11,599 nucleotides of DNA from the NCBI GenBank assembly GCA_022701965.1, contig JAKONL010000429.1, positions 1-11,599 on the forward strand, written 5' to 3'. The stretch's first letter is position 1. Each line of letters starts with the position of its first letter. Shown piece after piece: positions 1-5,421 of this stretch. Made by a program: the position numbers and the translations under genes. The notes under the pieces are model-generated. The model saw only the letters and a list, made by a program, of their open reading frames with translations, was not told where the DNA came from and did not search any database. Source of the DNA: Burkholderiaceae bacterium (GTDB lineage: Bacteria; Pseudomonadota; Gammaproteobacteria; Burkholderiales; Burkholderiaceae).

Positions 1-293
1 CCAGCCTGATGAGGCCGATCGCGCTGCGCGTGCAGGTTCGCAGCTTCGAAGCGGTGTGCCGCGCGGTCGAGGCGCGGCTTGGCACGGGCGTGCTGCCTCT
101 CCACGCGGCCCGCAGCTTCGCGGCAGCCATGCGCCTGCGCGTGGTGCCCCTCGACGAACCCTGGGCCATGCGCCGCATGTGGCTATGCCTGCGCGCGGAG
201 CCGCCGGCCGATTCGCCGCTGCGCGCCCTGGTGGATTACCTCGGCGCATCGGCGCAGTCCGATGCCGTGGAAGTCGCAGTGGCGATCGGCTGA
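1..293 (+). CDS. LysR-type transcriptional regulator, C-terminal fragment (5' end outside window)
   Basis: The frame is already open at base 3 and ends at TGA 291-293, so only about the last 96 residues are present. They match the end of the LysR substrate-binding (co-inducer) domain. A strand-helix stretch (RVQVRSFEAVCRAVEARLG) leads into the typical GTGVLPLHAA segment, then RVVPLDEPWAMRRMWLCLR and a closing helix, ALVDYLGA. The DNA-binding helix-turn-helix lies to the left and cannot be seen. LysR proteins are cytoplasmic regulators that respond to pathway metabolites and usually control a neighbouring operon. This one converges on the aldehyde dehydrogenase gene with 16 bases between the stop codons, so it is not part of that operon. 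It may still regulate it, since LysR-like dyads lie in the divergent promoter region. That regulatory link is inference; the family call is secure. Confidence 0.88.
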   Translation, partial: SLMRPIALRVQVRSFEAVCRAVEARLGTGVLPLHAARSFAAAMRLRVVPLDEPWAMRRMWLCLRAEPPADSPLRALVDYLGASAQSDAVEVAVAIG

Positions 294-309
294 AGCGGCG
301 GCGACGGCA

Positions 310-1710
310 TCACGCCAACGCGTCGGAACGCCAAACCATCATCTTCTCGGTCTGCATCTCCCGCATCGTGTGCGGTATCCCGCCGACGCCGTGCCCGGAG
401 CTCCGCGCTCCTGCGAAGGGCATCCAGTCCACGCGGAACAGGGTGTGTTCGTTGACCATCACCGCGGTGCCGTCGAGGTGGCGATAGCAATGCATGGCCG
501 TGTCGATGTCGCGCGTGAACACGGCGGCCTGGAAAGAGTAGGGCAGATCGTTGGACAGCGCGATCGCGGTATCGATCCGATCGTAGGCGTAGACGCAGAC
601 GACCGGGCCGAAGACCTCCTTGCGCGTCACATCGGCGTCGAGGGGAGGCTCCAGCAGCACGGTGTTGGCGTAACAGCTGGCCGAGATCTTCTCTCCGCCG
701 GAGACGAGGCCGGCGCCACTGTCCACCGCGGCCTTGACCCAGCGGTCGACACGGTCGACCTCGCTGTGGCGGATCAACGGCCCGACCTCGGTATCGGCCC
801 GCAGCGGATCGCCGATCGCCATCCGGTTTCCGAGTCGCGCGATGCCGTCGGCCACGCTTTCGGCGATGCTGCGATGCGCGAACACGCGCTGGACGCCCAC
901 GCACGCCTGGCCGGCGTGCCAGAAGGAGCCGCGGGTCAGTCGCGGGAGCGCCATCCCGAGGTCGGCATCGTGATCGACGATCACGGGCGCGACGCCGCCG
1001 TGTTCGAGCGCGCAACGCGCACCCGGCGCCAGCCTGGAACGTAGCGACCAGCCGACCGCCGCCGAACCGATGAAGCTGAAGAAGCCGACCCGCGGGTCGG
1101 CGACCAGTTTCGTCACCTGTTCCAGGTCCAGCGGAAGCACCATCCGGGCCCAGTCCGGCGGCAGTCCCGCCTCGTGGAAGATGTCGATCACGGCGCGGCA
1201 GCTGAGCGGCGTCGCCGGCGCGGGCTTGACGATGACCGGCGCGCCGACCGCCACGGCCGGCGCGACCTGGTGCACCACCAGGTTGAATGGGTGGTTGAAC
1301 GCGCTCACGCCCACCACGACACCGATCGGTTCGTACTGCGTGAACGCCACGCGGCCCGCGGAGGTGGCGTTCAGATCCATCGGGATCACATGGCCCCCTT
1401 CGGTGCGCAGCACGTCGATGCAGCTCCGGATTCCATCGATGCCGCGATCGACCTCGATCAGCGAATCGCGATAGGGCTTGCCGCCCTCGTGCGCGGCCTG
1501 GCGTGCCAGCGCCTCCCGCCGTTCGGTGGCGATTTCCGCGGCGCGTCCGAGGATGGCGATGCGGCGCTGCTTGGTGAGCCATTGGCGCCGGTCGCGGAAC
1601 AGCGCATGCGCGGCTGCGAGCGCTCGCTCGATGTCGTCGGGGGTCGATGTGCTGGCCTGGCCCACCCAGGCGCCATCGAAAGGCGAGCGGACTTCAATCG
1701 TTGCGGTCAT
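310..1710 (-). CDS. NAD(P)-dependent aldehyde dehydrogenase
   Basis: This 466-residue protein has the full aldehyde dehydrogenase layout and probably oxidises a pathway aldehyde to its carboxylic acid in the cytoplasm. Visible landmarks are Asn139 in SAFNHPFN (oxyanion-hole Asn), Lys162 in VKPA (cofactor binding), the G-x4-G of the Rossmann fold at 215-220 (GSAAVG), general-base Glu236 in LEHGG, nucleophile Cys270 in HAGQACVGVQR, and the cofactor-binding EVFGPV at 365-370. The segment after Glu236 is HGGV rather than the common LGGK, which places it in a less studied subgroup. It is last in the minus-strand operon, 27 bases after a GST. The sequence before ATG 1710 is only weakly Shine-Dalgarno-like (GAAAGAA), so translation may depend on coupling. 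Substrate unknown; a semialdehyde or a hydroxy- or glutathionyl-aldehyde made by the operon's SDR is a reasonable guess. Confidence 0.93.
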   Translation of the reverse strand: MTATIEVRSPFDGAWVGQASTSTPDDIERALAAAHALFRDRRQWLTKQRRIAILGRAAEIATERREALARQAAHEGGKPYRDSLIEVDRGIDGIRSCIDVLRTEGGHVIPMDLNATSAGRVAFTQYEPIGVVVGVSAFNHPFNLVVHQVAPAVAVGAPVIVKPAPATPLSCRAVIDIFHEAGLPPDWARMVLPLDLEQVTKLVADPRVGFFSFIGSAAVGWSLRSRLAPGARCALEHGGVAPVIVDHDADLGMALPRLTRGSFWHAGQACVGVQRVFAHRSIAESVADGIARLGNRMAIGDPLRADTEVGPLIRHSEVDRVDRWVKAAVDSGAGLVSGGEKISASCYANTVLLEPPLDADVTRKEVFGPVVCVYAYDRIDTAIALSNDLPYSFQAAVFTRDIDTAMHCYRHLDGTAVMVNEHTLFRVDWMPFAGARSSGHGVGGIPHTMREMQTEKMMVWRSDALA

Positions 1711-1737
1711 GGCGGAATTCTTTCGGCTGCGGAAATA

Positions 1738-2343
1738 TCAGGCCTTGGGCATTTCGCGCGGCACCGTGCTGGAGAACGATGCCCGTTCGCGCGCCTGCGC
1801 GGCCAGCGCTTCGAGCGCGGGCATACGAGGCAGCCATGGCGCGCCCGCGAAGCGGAAGCGGATGTAGTCGGCCAGCACGACGGCCGTGATGACCCCGATG
1901 TCTGCGGCTGCTTCAGTCAGCGACGGTGGGTCGGCTTCGAGACGCTCCAGCGCGCCGATCACCGAGCGGCGCCGCCGGAGGCCGACGGGCGATTCGTCGA
2001 ACGCCGGATCGATGCGGCGGCTGATGATGATGGCGGCGGCGGCGTCGATCCCGCCCATGGCGACGCCGGTGCGTGCGATCGCGCGCGCAGGCTCGGGACC
2101 GAGCAGGGAGGGCGCCGGATGCTGCGTTTCGAGCCACAGAAGGATCAGGAGACTCTCGGTCAGCGGCGGTCCGTGGTCGGGCAGCAGCGTCGGCACGCGC
2201 GCGCTCGGGTTGGCGGCGAGCAGTCCGGGATCGTCGGTCCACGGGTCCGTCAGGCGGCCTTCGAAGTCTCCGAGGCCTTTTTCGGCGAGCGCGATGCGCG
2301 CCACGCGGGCATAGGGCGAAGTGGTGCTGAAGTAGAGCTGCAT
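1738..2343 (-). CDS. Glutathione S-transferase-like protein (tandem copy A)
   Basis: This 201-residue protein has a GST layout. An N-terminal thioredoxin-like domain (about 1-75) carries TTSPYARVARIALAEKG, with Ser9 at the usual glutathione-activating position. Cis-proline Pro51 lies in RVPTL, and Glu63-Ser64 in LTESL normally binds the gamma-glutamyl part of glutathione. An all-helical C-terminal domain (about 85-195) contains the run GLRRRR at 121-126. The length is that of short bacterial GSTs of the YibF kind. It lies 10 bases after a clear paralogue (copy B), about half identical by eye. Its Shine-Dalgarno AAGGGA directly follows copy B's stop codon, so translation is probably coupled. 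The role could be conjugating, removing or isomerising glutathione on a pathway intermediate, but the substrate cannot be told. The family call is firm and the function open. Confidence 0.87.
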   Translation of the reverse strand: MQLYFSTTSPYARVARIALAEKGLGDFEGRLTDPWTDDPGLLAANPSARVPTLLPDHGPPLTESLLILLWLETQHPAPSLLGPEPARAIARTGVAMGGIDAAAAIIISRRIDPAFDESPVGLRRRRSVIGALERLEADPPSLTEAAADIGVITAVVLADYIRFRFAGAPWLPRMPALEALAAQARERASFSSTVPREMPKA

Positions 2344-2356
2344 GCGTTCCCTTTCA
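2344..2356 (-). promoter_or_regulatory. Ribosome binding site abutting the upstream stop codon
   Basis: Read on the minus strand the sequence is TGA-AAGGGAACGC-ATG. The stop of GST copy B is followed at once by the Shine-Dalgarno AAGGGA and, a few bases on, the start of GST copy A. This fixes the start of copy A at 2343 and suggests translational coupling, so the two GSTs are probably made in similar amounts. Confidence 0.6.
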
Positions 2357-2950
2357 GTTGCGGGGCCGGCTGGCGGCGAACGATGCGCGTTCGCTCAGCC
2401 GGGCCTGGAGCGCGCGCAATGCCGGCAGGTCGGAGAGCCAGGACGCTTGCGGGAATCGAAAGTCGATGTAGTCGAGGGCGACGATGGCGGCGATGGCGTC
2501 CAGCAACGGCGTATCGCCTGCGTACGGAGGCGGATCGCCGTCGAGCCGCTGCAGGCTCTCGACCATGGTGCGCCGACGGCGCAGGCCGACCGGATCGGTG
2601 TCGAACGAGGCCCCTGCCGTCTTGCGGCCGATGAGCGTATGCACCGCCGCGTCGATCGCGCCCATGGCGATGCCGGCGCGCGACACCACGGCGAGCGCCG
2701 CCGGCCCCAGCAGCGAAGGGGCGGGGCGCTCCCGTTCCAGCCACATGACGATCAGCAGGGACTCGGTCAGCGGCCACCGCTCCTCGGCGACCAGCGTGGG
2801 GACACGCGAGGCCGCGTTGAACTCCCGCAGCCGGGGCGGATCGGCCCACGGGTCCACGACGTCGGTCGAGACGTCGGTGATGCCTTTCTCGGCCAGGGCG
2901 ATGCGGGCGAGGCGCGCATACGGTGAAGTGGTGTTGAGCAGCAGGTGCAT
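2354..2950 (-). CDS. Glutathione S-transferase-like protein (tandem copy B)
   Basis: This 198-residue GST-like protein is the upstream partner of the tandem pair. The frame stays open further upstream to 3331, but that part overlaps the SnoaL-like gene in another frame. The start at 2950 (MHLLLNTTSPYAR) aligns exactly with the start of copy A, so it is preferred. It has TTSPYARLARIALAEKG with Ser9, RVPTL with cis-Pro51, LTESL with Glu63-Ser64, and VGLRRRR at 121-127 in the helical domain. The C-terminus (DYIDFRFPQASWLSDLPAL) also matches copy A. The sequence before the ATG is only weakly Shine-Dalgarno-like (GGGACA). Two adjacent, diverged copies could have separate steps, such as conjugation and thiolytic removal, or could pair as a heterodimer, since GSTs normally dimerise. 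Neither is shown by the sequence. Confidence 0.87.
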   Translation of the reverse strand: MHLLLNTTSPYARLARIALAEKGITDVSTDVVDPWADPPRLREFNAASRVPTLVAEERWPLTESLLIVMWLERERPAPSLLGPAALAVVSRAGIAMGAIDAAVHTLIGRKTAGASFDTDPVGLRRRRTMVESLQRLDGDPPPYAGDTPLLDAIAAIVALDYIDFRFPQASWLSDLPALRALQARLSERASFAASRPRN

Positions 2951-2982
2951 CGTGATGTCCCGAGAAACGAGGGGCGGCCCGT

Positions 2983-3399
2983 TCAGGCCGGGATGGCGCC
3001 GAGCTGTTTGAGCAGTCCCAGGTTGTCGAGCAACGCCCAATGCTCGATCAGGACCCCGTCGCGGATCTGGAACAGGTCGAGCACGCCGATGTCGATCTCC
3101 CGGCCTGTCGCGGGCATGTCGCCGAACGCGCCGGTGTGCGTGCCCTTCACGCGCAAGCGCACCAGGACCTTCTCGCCTTCGGCCACGAAATCCTCGAACA
3201 CGAGCGCCATGTCGGGAAACGCTGGCAACAGCGCGTCGTGCAACTGCGCGACGCCGCCCGGCCCGCGCACCTCGAAAGGCAGGCCGGGGTCGTGGCGCAC
3301 GAAACCGGGCGCGATGCGCGCGGCCATCCACCGCGTATCGCGCGCGAGGAATGCGGTGAAGTAGTCGCGGCAGAGCTGCTTGTTCGACTCGAGGCTCAT
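2983..3399 (-). CDS. SnoaL-like / NTF2-fold protein (ester cyclase family)
   Basis: This 138-residue protein has the typical size and pattern of SnoaL-like polyketide cyclase/ester cyclase family members, which form a cone-shaped NTF2 fold. Visible signs are the early helix LCRDYFTAFLARD, the RHDPGLP segment near 35-41, the central strand pattern VLVRLRVKGTHTGAFGDMPATGREI (about 78-102; H88, G90, F92), and the usual end DGVLIEHWALLDNLGLLKQLG (114-134). A good Shine-Dalgarno (AGGAG) precedes ATG 3399. In polyketide pathways SnoaL catalyses an intramolecular aldol cyclisation. In catabolic clusters such folds serve as isomerases, dehydratases or hydrolases, so the reaction here is open. Its place between GST genes, with 43- and 32-base gaps, suggests it acts on an intermediate of the same route. 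The family call is confident; the function is not. Confidence 0.85.
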   Translation of the reverse strand: MSLESNKQLCRDYFTAFLARDTRWMAARIAPGFVRHDPGLPFEVRGPGGVAQLHDALLPAFPDMALVFEDFVAEGEKVLVRLRVKGTHTGAFGDMPATGREIDIGVLDLFQIRDGVLIEHWALLDNLGLLKQLGAIPA

Positions 3400-3442
3400 G
3401 GGTCTGTCTCCTGATGGGGGGTGCGTCGGCGTCGCCGGACGG

Positions 3443-4381
3443 TCAAGCCGGCTGCACGTCGAAGCCGAGCCGGGGGAAATGCAGGTGCAGATCGCCGGCC
3501 GAGGCGTCCTGCCGGTGGATCACGATCTCGCCGTCGCTCGCCGCGACCAAGGCGCCGGTCACGGGAACCCGCGCGTTGTCGTCGGGCGTCACGCTGACCG
3601 TCGAACCGATGCGCAGGTCGCCGGGGTCGGCGGACCCGGTCAGGCGGGTCGCCGGTGCCGGACTCGCGTCGCGCGCGACGGCCAGCGCGTCCTCCGGGGT
3701 CATCGGGGTCGGGCGGCCATGGCCGATGGCGGCGATGCGGTCGTACCAGGCGGGAAGCGGCCCGTCGATGCCGAGCATCGTGTCGACCGCGGCCGGGCAG
3801 TTCTTGCGCAGCAGGTGGATCGTCTGGTAGCAGGTCAGGTCGAGTCCGCTCGGCATGTCGCCGAAGACGAAGCGCCGGCCGTCGGCGAGCGCCGTCTTCA
3901 GCCAGCCGTAGTGCGCGGCGATCAGCTGCCGATGCCGCGGCAATGCCGGCGCCATCGCTTCCTTGCTGATGTCCACGTAGAGGTAGCCTTCCTTGCGGTC
4001 CTTAAGGAACTCGGGCGGGATGTGCTCGCCGATGAAATGCGTCAGCACGCCGATCGTCGGGATCCAGAGCGCCCGATCCCATGCGAACGCCAAGCCGCGG
4101 GCCACGCCTTCGCAGCCGTGCGGGTACAGGCTCGCGTGCGCCGGCGCCGGATACAGCCGCTCCAGCGCCGGCAGGATGAGGTGGGTGTCGCAATAGATGT
4201 CGGCACCGATCTGCAGCACGGGCGCGCGCCGGTAGCCGCCGGTCAGCGGCTCCAGGAGCGGGCGCGGCGGAAGGCCGGGAATGTCGACCGAACGGTAGGG
4301 CAGGCCCTTGAGCCCCAGCGCCAGGCGAACCTTCTCCGAGAAGGTCGAGAATTCGTAGTGGTGCAGGATGATGTCGTCCAT
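3443..4381 (-). CDS. Glutathione S-transferase family protein with extra C-terminal beta-rich domain
   Basis: At 312 residues this is about 100 longer than an ordinary GST. Residues 1-78 form the thioredoxin-like domain: HHYEFSTFSEKVRLALGLKG with Ser12/Thr13/Ser15 near the catalytic position, Pro54 in RRAPVL as the cis-proline, and Asp65-Thr66 in the Glu/Asp-Ser glutathione-binding slot (CDTHLI). Residues about 90-220 are the helical domain, including GDMPSGLDL, the usual helix-capping region. Residues about 250-312 are extra and look beta-rich (RIGSTVSVTPDD, GALVAASDGEIVIHRQD, LHLHFPRLGFDV). It is not closely similar to the two tandem GSTs, so it is a separate GST lineage. It lies 40 bases after the SDR gene, with GGAG upstream of its start. 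By analogy with known GST/SDR pairs it may form or process a glutathione conjugate handled by the SDR. Family sure, reaction unknown. Confidence 0.87.
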   Translation of the reverse strand: MDDIILHHYEFSTFSEKVRLALGLKGLPYRSVDIPGLPPRPLLEPLTGGYRRAPVLQIGADIYCDTHLILPALERLYPAPAHASLYPHGCEGVARGLAFAWDRALWIPTIGVLTHFIGEHIPPEFLKDRKEGYLYVDISKEAMAPALPRHRQLIAAHYGWLKTALADGRRFVFGDMPSGLDLTCYQTIHLLRKNCPAAVDTMLGIDGPLPAWYDRIAAIGHGRPTPMTPEDALAVARDASPAPATRLTGSADPGDLRIGSTVSVTPDDNARVPVTGALVAASDGEIVIHRQDASAGDLHLHFPRLGFDVQPA

Positions 4382-4421
4382 CTTCTTCGCTCCGTGGGCT
4401 CGCGCGGGACGCCGGCCGTCT

Positions 4422-5180
4422 TCAGTACATGATGTGGCCGCCGTCGACCACGATGGTCTGGCCCGAGACGAAGCCCGCCAGGTCGGACAACAGGTAGAGC
4501 GCGGTGCCGACCAGGTCGTCGGGACGCTGCTCGCGCGAGATCGCGCGCGCCTTCAGGAAGCTCTGCTGCCATTCGACGGGGCGGTCCTTGGTGGCGCCGG
4601 TGAGCACGAACCCCGGTGCGATCACGTTCACCCGCACGCCTTCCTTGCCGCATTCCTTCGCCAGGCCCTTGGTCATCGACAGCACGGCGCCCTTGGTCGC
4701 CACGTAGTGGAGATAGCCGGGCTGCCCGGCCACGGCGACCACCGAGGCGATGTTGACGATGGAGCCGCCCTGGCGCTCGCGCATGGCCGGCATCACCGCC
4801 TTGCAGCACTGCCAGACGCCCTTGACGTTGACGGCGAAGATGCGGTCCCAGACGGCGGGGTCCAGTTCCTCGAAGGGCGTGAGCTTCACTTCGCGGAAAT
4901 ACGCGGCGTTGTTGACCAGGCCGTCGATCCGGCCGAAGCGGTCGAGCGCGGCCTGCGCCATCGCGCGCGTCGAGGCGTCGTCCGAGACGTCGACCTTGAC
5001 CGCCAGGGCCTTGGCGCCGGCCTGCTCGACGAGGGCGACGGTCTCGTCGGCCGGGCTCATGTCGGCGATCACCACGTTCGCCCCCTGCGCGGCGCAGCCG
5101 GCCGCGAACGCCTGGCCGATGCCGGTGGCGCCTCCGGTGACGATGATGGTGCGGTCGGTGAGCAGGTGCTGTGCGGACAT
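4422..5180 (-). CDS. SDR-family NAD(P)-dependent oxidoreductase
   Basis: This 252-residue protein is a classical short-chain dehydrogenase/reductase. It shows TGGATGIG at 15-22 (cofactor binding), Asp40 at the end of the second strand (favouring NAD over NADP), NNAA at 90-93, Asn118 in VNVKG, Ser146 in NIAS, and the YxxxK pair Tyr159/Lys163. It closes with the usual end SGQTIVVDGGHIMY. All four members of the Asn-Ser-Tyr-Lys catalytic tetrad are present, so it should be active, interconverting an alcohol and a carbonyl in the cytoplasm. It is the first gene of the minus-strand operon, with a strong AGGAG about 10 bases before ATG 5180, and leads out of the divergent promoter region. With GSTs and an aldehyde dehydrogenase downstream, it may oxidise a hydroxyl intermediate or glutathione adduct, as IsoH does in isoprene breakdown. 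That comparison is by gene context only. Confidence 0.93.
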   Translation of the reverse strand: MSAQHLLTDRTIIVTGGATGIGQAFAAGCAAQGANVVIADMSPADETVALVEQAGAKALAVKVDVSDDASTRAMAQAALDRFGRIDGLVNNAAYFREVKLTPFEELDPAVWDRIFAVNVKGVWQCCKAVMPAMRERQGGSIVNIASVVAVAGQPGYLHYVATKGAVLSMTKGLAKECGKEGVRVNVIAPGFVLTGATKDRPVEWQQSFLKARAISREQRPDDLVGTALYLLSDLAGFVSGQTIVVDGGHIMY

Positions 5181-5243
5181 GGGTCGGGGTCTCCTGGAGG
5201 TCGGGCGGTGCGGATCGCGGCGGCTGGTGGTCAGGCGCTGGCG

Positions 5244-5259
5244 GCACTATCACGAGTGC
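5244..5259. promoter_or_regulatory. Inverted repeat GCACT-N6-AGTGC, possible operator
   Basis: This is a perfect 5-bp dyad with a 6-base centre, 64-79 bases upstream of the SDR start. The position suits an operator or activator site for the minus-strand operon. A dyad of this size arises by chance fairly often, so the evidence is weak. It appears distinct from the GCAA/TTGC-type repeats further right. Confidence 0.3.
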
Positions 5260-5318
5260 GGAGCGAGGTGGCTATTTCAAAAGCGTTCCTGCAGCGTTCA
5301 CGCGACCGCAACACGCGG

Positions 5319-5335
5319 CTTGCCGGGGCGGCAAG
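5319..5335. promoter_or_regulatory. Inverted repeat CTTGCCGGGGCGGCAAG, candidate LysR-type box
   Basis: This is a perfect 6-bp dyad around a 5-base centre. T5321 and A5333 are separated by 11 bases, fitting the LysR T-N11-A rule inside a dyad. The same outer arms, CTTGC-N7-GCAAG, recur at 8371-8387 ahead of the binding-protein gene. It lies near the middle of the divergent region (midpoint about 95 bases before the CoA-transferase start and 147 from the SDR start), so it could serve either promoter. Binding by the LysR protein whose end lies at 1-293 is inference. Confidence 0.45.
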
Positions 5336-5408
5336 GCTGGATTCGAGCATCGGCAATTGCGCGGCGCGGAGCGCGTTTCAACAATCACGGCCTCTGTCAG
5401 TCAGCAAT

Positions 5409-5414
5409 GGAGGA
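5409..5414 (+). promoter_or_regulatory. Ribosome binding site of the CoA-transferase gene
   Basis: GGAGGA lies 7 bases before ATG 5422 and is close to the ideal Shine-Dalgarno. An in-frame ATG at 5407 overlaps this site, so it cannot use it. This decides the start at 5422 rather than 5407 or the much longer open frame upstream. Confidence 0.7.
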
Positions 5415-5421
5415 AGCCGCC

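Larger units (their letters stand above)
5181..5421. promoter_or_regulatory. Divergent intergenic region with promoters of both operons and several inverted repeats
   Basis: These 241 bases separate the start of the minus-strand operon from the start of the CoA-transferase gene, so both promoters must lie here unless transcription enters from elsewhere. I see no convincing coding sequence. Clear elements are the SDR Shine-Dalgarno near 5191-5195, a GCACT-N6-AGTGC dyad at 5244-5259, a CTTGC-N7-GCAAG dyad at 5319-5335, and a GCAATTGC palindrome at 5353-5360. GCAA words begin at 5308, 5331 and 5353, 22-23 bases apart, roughly two helical turns. This spacing resembles the extended sites bound by LysR-type tetramers. 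On the minus strand TTGAAA (5281-5276) could be a -35 element, but no well-spaced -10 was found. I could not assign firm sigma-70 boxes on either strand. Confidence 0.6.

Noticed and set aside
2951..3331. N-terminal extension of GST copy B
   Set aside because: It overlaps the SnoaL-like gene in a different frame, and the start at 2950 matches the start of its paralogue.
4750..5421. Upstream extension of the CoA-transferase frame
   Set aside because: It runs antisense to the SDR gene and through the promoter region. GGAGGA before ATG 5422 and the family length support the shorter protein.
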